Shown here piece by piece: positions 23,293 through 31,833 of a DNA stretch of 64,000 nt; positions within the stretch are counted from its first letter, which is position 1, and each line of letters opens with the position of its first letter. This DNA is from Bog-1340 sp964513515. GTDB taxonomy: Bacteria; Patescibacteriota; Minisyncoccia; Phycocordibacterales; GWA1-40-21. Location of the stretch: the NCBI GenBank assembly GCA_964513515.1, contig CAZEMP010000002.1:95599-159598 (forward strand), given 5' to 3'. The position numbers were made by a program, and so were the translations under genes. The notes under the pieces are model-generated. The model worked only from the letters and a program-made list of their open reading frames with translations. It was not told where the DNA came from and made no database searches.

Positions 23293-23910
23293 ATGCATAT
23301 TCTAGTCATCGAAGACACTGAGAAGCACCTGAATGACGCGCGGAAGTACAGCAAAAAGTTGGTTGGTTGTAAGGTGGACTTTGTTACCACACTAACTGAG
23401 GCAATGGAACTTCTGAAGAAGAACAAATATGACGGAGCCATCTCCGATGTGTTTTTTCCCGCAGAGAAAGGGGCTTCAGCAGAGACGTTCGAGAATGCAA
23501 TCATTGTCAGCGCCAAGCTGTTTGGGATGGGTGTGCACCACGTCTTCAACACGACAGGCAACCATCACGGTAGCAAGTACCAAGGGTTTGTCTGGAAGAC
23601 CCCGAAGAAGTTGAACCACATCGAGGACTCTGAGGATAGTTGTGGGTACGACTTCAGAATGACTGGGATGATCATCGAGGCGTACCCGAAGGACCCAGAA
23701 GGGGACAAGGACACGAAGCAGTGGCAAGCAGCATTCCGGTACATCCTGCTCGTGCAAGCTCTACTCCAACTTCCCGATAAGGGCGAGAGGATCATCAAAG
23801 ATGCTAAGTTGCACGGCTTCCCTTACGGGGAGTATGGTTACCTCACCGAGGATTTCGCGAAGTGCTCGCATTCCTTCGTCGCCGAGATCTTCCAGAAGTA
23901 TAATGCCTGA
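23293..23910 (+). CDS. Accessory response-regulator receiver-like protein
   Basis: 205 aa. Starts as a REC domain: HILVIEDTEKHLNDARKYSK (acidic pair), VDFVTTLTEAMELLKKNKYD, GAISDVFFP (phospho-acceptor Asp), with later Thr (FNTTGNH) and Lys (WKTPKK) at plausible positions. No output domain. Higher GC than the chromosome, RBS GGAGG, shared GTTCTTTGACAAC leader. Lies directly downstream of HHR-A; might sense or bind a partner kinase, otherwise unknown. Confidence 0.6.
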   Translation: MHILVIEDTEKHLNDARKYSKKLVGCKVDFVTTLTEAMELLKKNKYDGAISDVFFPAEKGASAETFENAIIVSAKLFGMGVHHVFNTTGNHHGSKYQGFVWKTPKKLNHIEDSEDSCGYDFRMTGMIIEAYPKDPEGDKDTKQWQAAFRYILLVQALLQLPDKGERIIKDAKLHGFPYGEYGYLTEDFAKCSHSFVAEIFQKYNA

Positions 23911-23956
23911 ATCCGTCTTGTACCTCCGCCACCAAACGTAAAATGAGTTGATGAGA

Positions 23957-23999
23957 CTGGAGCGGAGTGTTTTCCAGGAGGAAAAACACTCCGCTCCAG
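23957..23999. other. 16-17 bp GC-rich hairpin behind the receiver-like gene
   Basis: CTGGAGCGGAGTGTTTT paired with AAACACTCCGCTCCAG. A CATCTC/GAGATG hairpin with T-run at 24012-24036 follows as the real terminator. Then 24041-24072 repeats the GTGCGTTTAGAGTGAGCAAA / TACTCAC theme seen in the tRNA-Lys tail unit. Confidence 0.65.
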
Positions 24000-24173
24000 A
24001 ACATCACAAGTCATCTCACAAAGAGATGGCTTTTTTATTTGTGCGTTTAGAGTGAGCAAAAGTATACTCACGGCTCTAACGTATTTATTCTTGACCACAT
24101 ATAAATTTATATTTGATATAATACTAATTAAGATTATTATGGTGGATATTATCAAATATTAATATAGAATTGA

Positions 24174-24689
24174 ATGATAAAACAAGCCTTAAATAGAATA
24201 TTAATTATCGGAGACTCTGGTCGGGGTAAAACTGTTTTGGCTAGAAAAATTTCCGAAAAACTTGGTATACCAGCATATTCAACCGATGATTATCTTTACG
24301 AGATGAAATTCACAGTATATAAAGATCGGCAAAAAGGTATTAATGAGATTACAAATATTTACCAAAATAATAAGTGGATTGTAGAGGGAACAACTCATTA
24401 TTTACTTAAACCCGGGTTAGATCTAGCAGATGTAATAATATATTTAAAATATGACAATATTTTTTATCAATGGCTAACAATTATTAAAAGATTTTTGAAA
24501 AGAAAGGATAAAAGTTTTCTAAGAATGATCTGGCTAATATGGCACGTTCTATACAAAAGACTTCAAACAAAAAATAGTAGATTAAAAAAAGGACAAATGA
24601 CCACATCAGAACGTATAGATCCATATAAACATAAGGTAATCACACTCAATTCTTTTAAGGAAATAGATGATTTCATAGATACTATTTAA
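24174..24689 (+). CDS. P-loop NTPase, adenylate-kinase-like
   Basis: 171 aa. Walker A GDSGRGKTVLARKISEKLG, then YSTDDYLYE and WIVEGTTHYLLKPGLDLADV, with LID-type arginines (IIKRFLKRK). Resembles the 'DNA topology modulation / FlaR-like' small kinases. Substrate unknown. Host-like AT-rich codon use. Confidence 0.75.
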   Translation: MIKQALNRILIIGDSGRGKTVLARKISEKLGIPAYSTDDYLYEMKFTVYKDRQKGINEITNIYQNNKWIVEGTTHYLLKPGLDLADVIIYLKYDNIFYQWLTIIKRFLKRKDKSFLRMIWLIWHVLYKRLQTKNSRLKKGQMTTSERIDPYKHKVITLNSFKEIDDFIDTI

Positions 24690-24783
24690 TTAAAAAACTA
24701 TAATTTTTAATTTTCTATTGTTTATTTGACATAAGTTACTACATGTGAGATAATCCCATCCAGATTCTGGAAACGGAGGTGGT

Positions 24784-25389
24784 GTGAGAAAGTTCTTAAT
24801 CAGGAATGTCGCAGGTCTTGTCGGAGTGACTTGGCTATCAGTAGGGTTTTGGTCTATGGCCAACATTCCGACTGACAAGCCAAAACCAGACGAGTCTAAG
24901 CCAAGCATCACGGTGAAGCCGTTGGTCTTACCCTTCAAGTCAAAGTCAGACTTGAAGGATGGATTAGCACAGGAGGTAAGACCAACAGTTTCAGTAAGCG
25001 ATCTGAATTACTCCGTGATGGGGGATAATGAGAGAAGGCTGAGGGCCTTTTTCAAGGATAACCCTATCATGGTGAAGGTGGCGTACTGCGAGTCAAAGTT
25101 CATCCACCGAAACAAGGATGGGAGTATCTTGCGAGGGGAGAAGGATCCTTATGACATAGGCATCATGCAGATCAATACTAGGACCAAGAACGGACACAGG
25201 AAAAAATCCTTGGGACTAGGACTTGATATATGGACTATGGAAGGCAGCATGGCCTATGCCAAAATCCTCAGCAGAGAAAGGGGACTTGGTGAAAACAAGG
25301 ACGAGGACGGAGTCCTTTTTTACTGGAGGAGTTCCTCTGGATGTTGGGGGCCACACCGGGATAACCCAGGAGGTGTGAGTAGCAGGTGA
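24784..25389 (+). CDS. Secreted lytic transglycosylase-like protein (accessory)
   Basis: 201 aa from a GTG with RBS GGAGG. N-terminal hydrophobic anchor (about 5-27), Lys/Pro/Ser-rich spacer, then a short SLT-type fold: VAYCESKFIHRNKDG (catalytic Glu), YDIGIMQINTRTK, and the C-terminal YWRSSSGCWGPH. Cleaves peptidoglycan if active; such enzymes accompany conjugation, pili or phage. Codon use is GC-richer than neighbours, suggesting transfer. Confidence 0.7.
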   Translation: MRKFLIRNVAGLVGVTWLSVGFWSMANIPTDKPKPDESKPSITVKPLVLPFKSKSDLKDGLAQEVRPTVSVSDLNYSVMGDNERRLRAFFKDNPIMVKVAYCESKFIHRNKDGSILRGEKDPYDIGIMQINTRTKNGHRKKSLGLGLDIWTMEGSMAYAKILSRERGLGENKDEDGVLFYWRSSSGCWGPHRDNPGGVSSR

Positions 25390-25434
25390 TTCTTTATGAG
25401 AGGGTCACCTGCTATTTCTTTTATTAAATTTATA

Positions 25435-25842
25435 TTAAAGAGGTAAATCAAAAGCAAAGGCTCCTGCTCCAAGAAATACTAATGAAAGTGAAATAGCAAA
25501 TACTAATATATAAAAAGCGAGATCTCTTTTTTCAAGATTTGGTTCTCTGTATTCTAGTATTGCTTCACAGAAGAAAAGCGCAGCAAACACCATTCCAGCG
25601 AGTTGAGTATAAGCTCCAGCAAGAAGTATCAGTCCGCCTATTATTTCAATAAAAGCTAGTATTTTTACAAAAGTAGCAGCGGGGTGAATATTTATTGTTT
25701 CAAAAAGTTCCTGCCAAGATCTTTGTTCATCACCAATTTTTAATGATCCAAGATTTATCACAATGATTCCTAACACCACTCTTAAAATAAGGGGAGATAG
25801 CATACTAAAAGTTAATAAACTAGGAAATGTATTTAATATCAT
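25435..25842 (-). CDS. DoxX-family membrane protein
   Basis: 135 aa with four membrane helices. RVVLGIIVINLGSLKI, ATFVKILAFIEIIGGLILLA and LAGMVFAALFFCEAILEYRE match the DoxX layout. The role of the family is loosely tied to redox or quinone processes. Stands alone. Confidence 0.8.
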   Translation of the reverse strand: MILNTFPSLLTFSMLSPLILRVVLGIIVINLGSLKIGDEQRSWQELFETINIHPAATFVKILAFIEIIGGLILLAGAYTQLAGMVFAALFFCEAILEYREPNLEKRDLAFYILVFAISLSLVFLGAGAFAFDLPL

Positions 25843-25886
25843 GCGATCATTTTATCATAAAGAAGATAAAATGGTAGCTATATTGT

Positions 25887-25915
25887 GACGAAATTTTGCG
25901 GAGCAAAATTTCGTC
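25887..25915. terminator. Hairpin between DoxX and SpoU genes
   Basis: GACGAAATTTTGC / GCAAAATTTCGTC with a GGA loop. The two genes are divergent, so it is unlikely to be a terminator for either; it may belong to the 5' region of the methyltransferase. Confidence 0.5.
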
Positions 25916-25951
25916 TTCAATCTTTGTGATTTTTGGTGTATATTTCAAGAC

Positions 25952-26437
25952 ATGGATAAAAGTTTAAATAAGAGAAAGGTACTTATCTTGGATAATATTC
26001 GAAGTGTATATAATGTCGGGTCTATTTTTCGTACTTCTGATGCTCTTGGAATCGACAAGATATATTTGTGTGGAGTTACTCCAACTCCGATAGATAGGTT
26101 TGGGAGGGAAAGAAAAGATCTAGCCAAAGTATCTCTTGGTGCCGAAAAGAGTATCGCTTCAGAGTATTGTGATACTACAGAAAAAATAATTAAAAAACTA
26201 AAAAAAGAAGGATTTCAGATATTGGCTGTTGAGCAGGACAAAAAATCTATAGATTTTAAAAAAATTAAGCCAAAATATCCATTAGCATTAGTTTTGGGGA
26301 ATGAAGTCGGCGGAATTGATAAAAAAATGTTAGCCTTATGTGACGTGATAGCAGAGATTCCTATGCTCGGTAAGAAAGAATCACTGAATGTTTCTGTGGC
26401 TTTTGGGATTATTGGATACAGAATGTTTGATAAATAA
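25952..26437 (+). CDS. SpoU/TrmH-type RNA 2'-O-methyltransferase
   Basis: 161 aa SPOUT enzyme without an extra N-terminal domain. Motif 1 LDNIRSVYNVGSIFRTSDA, motif 2 ALVLGNEVGGID, motif 3 IPMLGKKESLNVSVAFGII. Target tRNA or rRNA not determinable. Its stop lies 4 bases before the next ATG, indicating an operon with the Mur ligase. Confidence 0.9.
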   Translation: MDKSLNKRKVLILDNIRSVYNVGSIFRTSDALGIDKIYLCGVTPTPIDRFGRERKDLAKVSLGAEKSIASEYCDTTEKIIKKLKKEGFQILAVEQDKKSIDFKKIKPKYPLALVLGNEVGGIDKKMLALCDVIAEIPMLGKKESLNVSVAFGIIGYRMFDK

Positions 26438-26441
26438 TTTT

Positions 26442-27707
26442 ATGCTTGATAAAACACTCAAGACTATAGAAAAATTTATACCAAAAAAAATTTACAAAAT
26501 GGGACAGCCTGTTTATCATTATTTACTTGCACTAATTGGCGCAGTTGTTTATAGATTTCCATCTAAAAAGATAAAAGTTGTAGCAGTAACAGGTACAAAA
26601 GGGAAAACTTCTACAGCAGAATTTGTAAATGCTGTCTTGGAGGGAGCTGGAAAGAAAACAGCCCTTCTTGGAACCTTACGATTTAAGATAGGGGATGAGT
26701 CTTTGCCAAATATGCGAAAGATGACAGTACCAGGAAGAATGTTTATACAAAAATTTTTAAGAAAAGCTGTAAATGCAGGTTGTGAATATGTTGTACTTGA
26801 GATATCTTCAGAATCAGTAAAACAATATAGAAATAAATTTATAGATTTGGATGCACTGATTTTTACAAATCTTGCACCAGAGCATATAGAATCTCATGGA
26901 AGTTATGAAAAATATGTTGAAGCAAAACTTTCTATTGCAAAAGAACTTGAAAATTCACCAAAGAAAAACAAATCAATAATAGTAAATATCGATGACAAAG
27001 AAGGAGGAAAATTTTTGAAAATTAATGTTTCAAACAGAGTTACTTATTCATTAGAAGAAGTTGAGGATATAATAACGACCGAAGATTATACCAGGTTTGT
27101 ATATAAAGGAGAGATTATCGAGACTCAATTGCTGGGAAAGTTTAATATTTATAATATGCTTGGCGCTATAAAATATGCAGAAATTGAAAAGATAGATTTG
27201 TCCGTTGTTAAAAGGGCATTATCAAAATTAAAAGAAATAAAAGGAAGAGCACAAAAGATAGATGAGGGACAGGATTTTAAAGTGATAGTAGATTATGCCC
27301 ATACACCAGAATCTTTGAAAGCAATATATGAAGCTTTTTCAGACAGTAAAAAGATAGGAGTACTTGGTAATTGTGGTGGGGGAAGAGATAAATGGAAAAG
27401 AAAGGAAATGGCAGAAATTGCAGACGGGTATTGCAAAGAGGTCATACTTACGGATGAGGACCCATACAATGATGATCCGAAAGAAATAGTGGAAGATATG
27501 GCAAAATATTTTAAAGAGAAAAAGCCAGAAATAATTATGGATAGAAGAAAGGCAATAGCAAAAGCTATATCTATCGCAAAAAAAGGAGATGTCGTTATAA
27601 TTTCTGGAAAAGGAAGTGACCCATATATAATGAGAAAGAATGGCCAAAAAGAAAAGTGGAGTGATGCAGATGTGGCGAGAGAAGAACTGAAAAAGTTAAA
27701 AGTGTAA
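26442..27707 (+). CDS. murE: Mur ligase, MurE-like
   Basis: 421 aa from ATG 26442. Walker A VTGTKGKTSTAEF, HIESHGSYEKYVEAKLSIAK, GRAQKIDEG and VDYAHTPESLKAIYEAF, GNCGGGRDKWKRKEMA, and GKGSDPYIM. Adds an amino acid to UDP-MurNAc-dipeptide. The N-terminal uridine-binding domain is shortened, and the DNPR motif for meso-diaminopimelate is replaced by DEDPYNDDP, so the amino-acid specificity is open. Confidence 0.87.
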   Translation: MLDKTLKTIEKFIPKKIYKMGQPVYHYLLALIGAVVYRFPSKKIKVVAVTGTKGKTSTAEFVNAVLEGAGKKTALLGTLRFKIGDESLPNMRKMTVPGRMFIQKFLRKAVNAGCEYVVLEISSESVKQYRNKFIDLDALIFTNLAPEHIESHGSYEKYVEAKLSIAKELENSPKKNKSIIVNIDDKEGGKFLKINVSNRVTYSLEEVEDIITTEDYTRFVYKGEIIETQLLGKFNIYNMLGAIKYAEIEKIDLSVVKRALSKLKEIKGRAQKIDEGQDFKVIVDYAHTPESLKAIYEAFSDSKKIGVLGNCGGGRDKWKRKEMAEIADGYCKEVILTDEDPYNDDPKEIVEDMAKYFKEKKPEIIMDRRKAIAKAISIAKKGDVVIISGKGSDPYIMRKNGQKEKWSDADVAREELKKLKV

Positions 27708-27726
27708 AATTGAAAGTTGTGGTTAA

Positions 27727-27765
27727 TACAAAAGAACGGCGCACTTCGTGCGCCGTTCTTTTGTA
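27727..27765. terminator. Bidirectional terminator
   Basis: TACAAAAGAACGGCGCAC / GTGCGCCGTTCTTTTGTA, TTC loop, between convergent genes. Confidence 0.93.
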
Positions 27766-27767
27766 TT

Positions 27768-28664
27768 TTATTTTATAAATTCTTTTTCAATATACTGATT
27801 AATTGCAGTTGCGGTAGATGATGCTGCTTTTTCTATAAAAGCATTTCTTGTACTTGAGCTTAACATTACAGGTTCATATATATATGCATACTCTACGACG
27901 ACACTTGGGATTTTTAGTGTGTCATAATTACCTATAGCTATGAGTTCTTGGCTTTCAATAATAATATCTTTTTCTTGTGGCATATTACTCTGTTTTTGTA
28001 TTTTGAAAATCTCTTCATTTAAATAGTTTGCAAAAATTCTACTTGAAGATGAATTAGAATATTGTTTTTCTGGAATGTACATAGAATATCCTCGATAGTT
28101 TGGTTTACCATTTATTTTTGGATTATTATTGAAGTGAATATGTATTGTTAAATCAATTTTATTTTCTTCTATCCATTTATTTGTTCCATACAAAAATAAT
28201 ACTGCATTTGATGCTGCCTCGTTGTGTTTCATATCTGGATCAATTATTTTAAATTCTCCTTTATCTGCCCTTGCAAGCATTTCTTTTTTGTTCGATGCTG
28301 CCCAATCCATAATCTTTGTTTCGTTTGTGGTGACAAATTTTTCTAAATCTTTATTCCAGCCATTTTTATCTCGGGCTAAACTTATTTCTAGTTTAGTATT
28401 TTTTGATAATATGTTTTGTAATATTTCAGACAATTGTAGATTTAGATCCCTCTCTTTTATTTTTTTAAATTCATCAGCACCACCACTATTTGGCTCATGT
28501 CCAGGAACTATCAGTATCTTTACCTGCTCATTTTTTTGGTCTACCGATAAGGCAGTTGCGACACTTCTCGTATCAGCCACTTGAAAAATAACTATAAATG
28601 CAGAAATAGTAAGAGAGATTATTGATACGGTCGTTAATATCTTTGCTGTCATGTTGTGACTCAT
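27768..28664 (-). CDS. N-acetylmuramoyl-L-alanine amidase
   Basis: 298 aa. N-terminal membrane anchor/signal (about 8-28), then Amidase_3 fold: VPGHEPNSGGADEF (first zinc His), LNLQLSEILQNIL, IDLTIHIHFNNNP (HIHFN), and PSVVVEYAYIYEP (catalytic Glu). Cleaves peptide stems from peptidoglycan outside the membrane. It faces the MurE-like gene, so both serve the wall. Confidence 0.9.
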   Translation of the reverse strand: MSHNMTAKILTTVSIISLTISAFIVIFQVADTRSVATALSVDQKNEQVKILIVPGHEPNSGGADEFKKIKERDLNLQLSEILQNILSKNTKLEISLARDKNGWNKDLEKFVTTNETKIMDWAASNKKEMLARADKGEFKIIDPDMKHNEAASNAVLFLYGTNKWIEENKIDLTIHIHFNNNPKINGKPNYRGYSMYIPEKQYSNSSSSRIFANYLNEEIFKIQKQSNMPQEKDIIIESQELIAIGNYDTLKIPSVVVEYAYIYEPVMLSSSTRNAFIEKAASSTATAINQYIEKEFIK

Positions 28665-28707
28665 GTTTTGTATTTTATGTCATTAAGTAGATAAGCACAA
28701 CAACCAT

Positions 28708-28780
28708 TGTCATTCCCGTGAAGACGGGAATCCAGAATTTATTAAATTTAAACTAGATTCCCGCATGCGCGGGAATGACA
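28708..28780. repeat. 73-bp dispersed double-hairpin repeat
   Basis: TGTCATTCCCG-hairpin-CGGGAATCCAGAATT, an AT centre, then AACTAGATTCCCG-hairpin-CGGGAATGACA: a symmetrical unit of two short hairpins. Exactly the same length and design as 35444-35516. It lies in the shared promoter region of the amidase and mutM. Confidence 0.88.
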
Positions 28781-28837
28781 TATAAATACGGAATCGTATC
28801 ATTTACTTTTTTCTTTTTTAATCTTAGACTTCAAAAT

Positions 28838-29764
28838 ATGCCAGAGCTACCTGAGGTACAAACAACAGCAAGTATATTAAATAAAAAGTTAAAAGGACTT
28901 TTTATTTTAGACGTTTGGACAGATTATGATTCCACGTTTCACAAAGGTAAAAATAATATAAAGGACAAAAAATATTTCTCTTATTTTAAAAAAGAAATCT
29001 TAAATAAAAAAATATTAAGTGTAGAAAGGAGGGCAAAAAACGTGTTAATCAATGTTTCAGGTAACCCTAATGATGCACGGGCAGGCCATACTATTCTCGT
29101 TCATATGAAAATGACAGGTCATCTTTTATACGGAAAATATAAATTTAAAAACAAAAAATGGTTCCCTCCAATTGATGGGCCACTTTCTGATCCGTTCAAC
29201 CGTTTCATCCACCTCGCGTTTGTTTTATCTGATAGAAATACTTTAGTTTTATCTGACATGAGAAAATTTGCTAAAGTTTTTGTTTTTGATACAGACAAAT
29301 CTTATAAGACATCTGACCTTGAAAAGCTTGGCCCAGAGCCACTAGATAAAAGTTTCACGTACAGGATTTTTAAAAATGCACTCAATAAAAAATTAAATGG
29401 AAAGATAAAAACCGTTCTTATGGACCAGTCTATTATTTCAGGAATAGGGAATATTTATTCTGATGAAGTTTTGTGGATGTCTTGTACTCACCCAGAAACA
29501 AAAGTAAAAGATATTACTGAAGAAAAATTAAGAGTACTTTTTAAAAGTATTATTGATGTATTAAAACACTCCATAAAAGTGGGGGGCGACTCCATGTCGG
29601 ATTATAGAAATCCTTATGGTGAAAAAGGCGGCTATCAAAATATACACAAAGTATACAGAAGAACTGGTGAAAAATGTTTTGTAAAAAATTGTAAAGGAGT
29701 GATCAAAAGAATAAAAGTTGGAGGAAGAAGTGCGCATTATTGCGAAGTTCATCAGAAGAAATAA
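28838..29764 (+). CDS. mutM: Formamidopyrimidine-DNA glycosylase
   Basis: Excises oxidised purines and nicks AP sites. Start set at 28838 because the enzyme needs MPELPEVQ (Pro-2 nucleophile, Glu-3). Further: HMKMTGHLLYGK (catalytic-loop Lys), LSDMRKFAK, LMDQSIISGIGNIYSDEVLW (H2TH), and a C-terminal zinc finger with Cys at KCFVKNC and YCEVH, the last ligand apparently His instead of Cys. 308 aa, slightly long. Confidence 0.95.
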   Translation: MPELPEVQTTASILNKKLKGLFILDVWTDYDSTFHKGKNNIKDKKYFSYFKKEILNKKILSVERRAKNVLINVSGNPNDARAGHTILVHMKMTGHLLYGKYKFKNKKWFPPIDGPLSDPFNRFIHLAFVLSDRNTLVLSDMRKFAKVFVFDTDKSYKTSDLEKLGPEPLDKSFTYRIFKNALNKKLNGKIKTVLMDQSIISGIGNIYSDEVLWMSCTHPETKVKDITEEKLRVLFKSIIDVLKHSIKVGGDSMSDYRNPYGEKGGYQNIHKVYRRTGEKCFVKNCKGVIKRIKVGGRSAHYCEVHQKK

Positions 29765-29797
29765 AAAACACCCCGTAAACTTTTTGGGGTGTTTTTT
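29764..29797. terminator. Bidirectional terminator
   Basis: AAAAAACACCCC / GGGGTGTTTTTT between convergent mutM and ruvA. Confidence 0.92.
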
Positions 29798-30365
29798 ATT
29801 TACCTAAAATTTTTAAAGCAGCCTTTATTCTTTCTCCAGTTTTTGTAATTTTTCGATCTACCTCTTTTAGTGCATCTCGTGCATCTTTGGGGTTGTAACC
29901 AAGGGATTTTAAACCTTCAAGTGCATCTATCTCATCTCTCAAACTTATATCATTTTCTTCTTCCGATATAGATACTTTATCTTTCAACTCCAGAACCATT
30001 TTTTCTGCAATCTTTTTTCCTATACCAGAAACTTTTGTAAGGTGTGATGTGTCACCACTTGAGATCGCTCGCTTAAGTGCAGACACTGAGCTAATATTTA
30101 AAACATTTAAAGCGGTTTTTGGGCCAATACCAGAAATAGAAATTATCATTTCAAAAAATTTTAACTCTTCTTCTGAAAGAAATCCATAAAGATTTAAAGC
30201 GTCCTCTCTTACCACAAGATGTGTGAACAAAGAAATTTTTTCTGATTTTTGTGCACCTTCTTTTGTTTCAAGAGTTGTAAAAATTTTCAATCCAATCCCA
30301 CCAACTCCAACGGTGAGAAATTTATCATTACTATCCCATACTAGGCCTTCAATTTTTGCTATCAT
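29796..30365 (-). CDS. ruvA: Holliday junction helicase subunit RuvA
   Basis: 189 aa. OB domain (MIAKIEGLVW ... LFTHLVVREDALNLYGF), two HhH motifs (ISGIGPKTALNVL and VSGIGKKIAEKMVLELKDK), C-terminal RuvB-binding UBA-like domain (LKSLGYNPKDARDALKEV). Complete. The message is leaderless by promoter position. Confidence 0.97.
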   Translation of the reverse strand: MIAKIEGLVWDSNDKFLTVGVGGIGLKIFTTLETKEGAQKSEKISLFTHLVVREDALNLYGFLSEEELKFFEMIISISGIGPKTALNVLNISSVSALKRAISSGDTSHLTKVSGIGKKIAEKMVLELKDKVSISEEENDISLRDEIDALEGLKSLGYNPKDARDALKEVDRKITKTGERIKAALKILGK

Positions 30366-30371
30366 GTTTAG

Positions 30372-30380
30372 ATTATAGCA
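30372..30380 (-). promoter_or_regulatory. Extended -10 of ruvA (leaderless)
   Basis: Leftward TGCTATAAT, then only CTAAAC before the ATG. Transcription would start at the A of ATG. Confidence 0.8.
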
Positions 30381-30628
30381 TAATTTTTTTATCGACCCCC
30401 AACACTATTTTTATCAAAAAAGTTTTTCTTGTATAGGATATTGGTTTTTTTTCATCAACTCTATCGATTTAACATTAGCCAGTTGAAATAGTGACGGGGT
30501 CAACAAAATATAGTCGTAAAATGTCACCTCCTTATTTTGTTGATTTTCTCAACTAAAGGTGTTAATGTATAGTCCTATCAAAAAACATCGTGTCTGATTA
30601 GTATTTGATTAATAATTAAAATAAATAA

Positions 30629-30901
30629 ATGCCAATAACATCATCAGCAAAAAAGGCCTTAAGGGTTGCAGATAAGAAAAAGATCTTCAATGTAAGAAGA
30701 AACAATGCTATGGAAGGAGCTTTGAAGAGTATAAAGAAGCTTGTTGCAGCCAAAAAAATAAAGGAAGCAGAAAAGATGCTACCAGAAGTTTATACAGCAA
30801 TAGATAAAGCAGCAAAGACAAAGTTTATAAAGAAAAATGCAGCTGCCAGATACAAATCAAGAGTTACACTACTTTTAAACAAATCTAAGGCACAAAAATA
30901 A
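30629..30901 (+). CDS. rpsT: Ribosomal protein S20
   Basis: 90 aa, Lys/Ala-rich, MPITSSAKKALRVADKK, AAKTKFIKKNAAARYKSRV. Primary 16S rRNA binder. Preceded by 263 bases without a gene (promoter plus leader), closed by a short terminator. Family length and text normal. Confidence 0.95.
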   Translation: MPITSSAKKALRVADKKKIFNVRRNNAMEGALKSIKKLVAAKKIKEAEKMLPEVYTAIDKAAKTKFIKKNAAARYKSRVTLLLNKSKAQK

Positions 30902-30902
30902 A

Positions 30903-30925
30903 ATTACCCCGAAAGGGGTTATTTT
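30903..30925. terminator. Terminator of rpsT, shared with TrmB copy 2
   Basis: ACCCC-GAAA-GGGGT with T-rich right flank and A-rich left flank. It overlaps the 3' end of the convergent TrmB-type gene. Confidence 0.8.
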
Positions 30926-31662
30926 ATTGTATCCCAAATTATATTAAATTGATCTCGTTGCATATCTACTATACTTTTATTTTCTATAACTATAGTGATG
31001 AGCGGATCAACTATTTGAGTAATGACAATTCTATTAGGTAGAATAACCAGATTTGCTTTTAAATCTAAATTTTTTTCGAGAATTTTGATTTTTTGATTAG
31101 TATTTTGTTCAATTGTTTTGTAATAGTTTGCATCTTCGCTGTTTTGTAAGATCGTTCTTATTTTAAGGTTTAATTTGGCTCTTTTTTCAATAAAATTAGC
31201 AAAATATACTCTATCTAATGCCAAAAATCTTTGCATATCAGAAATAATCAAGTATTCATCACCTGGTTTGAGCCCATCAAGTATGTGATCATATACAGTT
31301 TTTACACCATTTACGCCTTCATAGTATCGTATAAGACTCTCACCACTTTTTAAGCTATAAAGTGCTGTAAGTTCCGGAATCATACTTTTAAGCCTATTTT
31401 TTTTCAGCTCGATAATATTTTCTAGTTTTTCTGGATTTTCTGCTACAAAAAGTTTTTTTAATCCTTTTATTTCAACATTCATAATACCTTTTCTTTTTAA
31501 GGATTCTATTACCGGATAGACTGTTGTTCTCTTCACTTCAGAGTGTTTTGCTATTTTATTTACAGTAGATGGACCAATAGTAAGGGATGAAAGGTATACC
31601 AAAGCCTCATGTTCGGAAAGTCCAAAATCCATCAATGTTTCCTTAATATCTACTTTTTGCAT
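30919..31662 (-). CDS. TrmB-family transcriptional regulator (copy 2)
   Basis: 247 aa. Winged helix DFGLSEHEALVYLSSLTIGP, NKIAKHSEVKRTTVYPVIES; C-terminal part with YYEGVNGVKTVYDHILDGL and DEYLIISDMQRF as in copies 1 and 3. Divergent from the aminotransferase gene; the 170-base gap between them holds ATGTTAACAT and several TTGAC/GTCAA words, likely operators for both. Confidence 0.85.
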   Translation of the reverse strand: MQKVDIKETLMDFGLSEHEALVYLSSLTIGPSTVNKIAKHSEVKRTTVYPVIESLKRKGIMNVEIKGLKKLFVAENPEKLENIIELKKNRLKSMIPELTALYSLKSGESLIRYYEGVNGVKTVYDHILDGLKPGDEYLIISDMQRFLALDRVYFANFIEKRAKLNLKIRTILQNSEDANYYKTIEQNTNQKIKILEKNLDLKANLVILPNRIVITQIVDPLITIVIENKSIVDMQRDQFNIIWDTIK

Positions 31663-31833
31663 AAAATGTTAATTATTTTGACAACAATATTATTATATAA
31701 TATAACGCTAAAATAGCAATTTATAAATAAATGTTAACATATTTGACGTAATTATACAATATATTATTATATATGTACATATCTAAAAGTGTAATTATGG
31801 CTATATTTATCAATTAATTTAAAAGTAAAATTT
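31663..31833. promoter_or_regulatory. Divergent control region, TrmB copy 2 / aminotransferase
   Basis: AT-rich. Contains TTTTGACAACAATATTATTA, the palindrome ATGTTAACAT, ATTTGACGTAATTATAC, TATATTATTATATAT and GGCTATATTTAT, themes shared with the other TrmB-adjacent regions. Confidence 0.55.

Noticed and set aside
23941..23999. Seventh hammerhead (TTGATGAGACTGG near a long stem)
   Set aside because: The first core word is altered, GAAA is missing after the stem (GAAC) and there is no cleavage triplet with a stem III partner.
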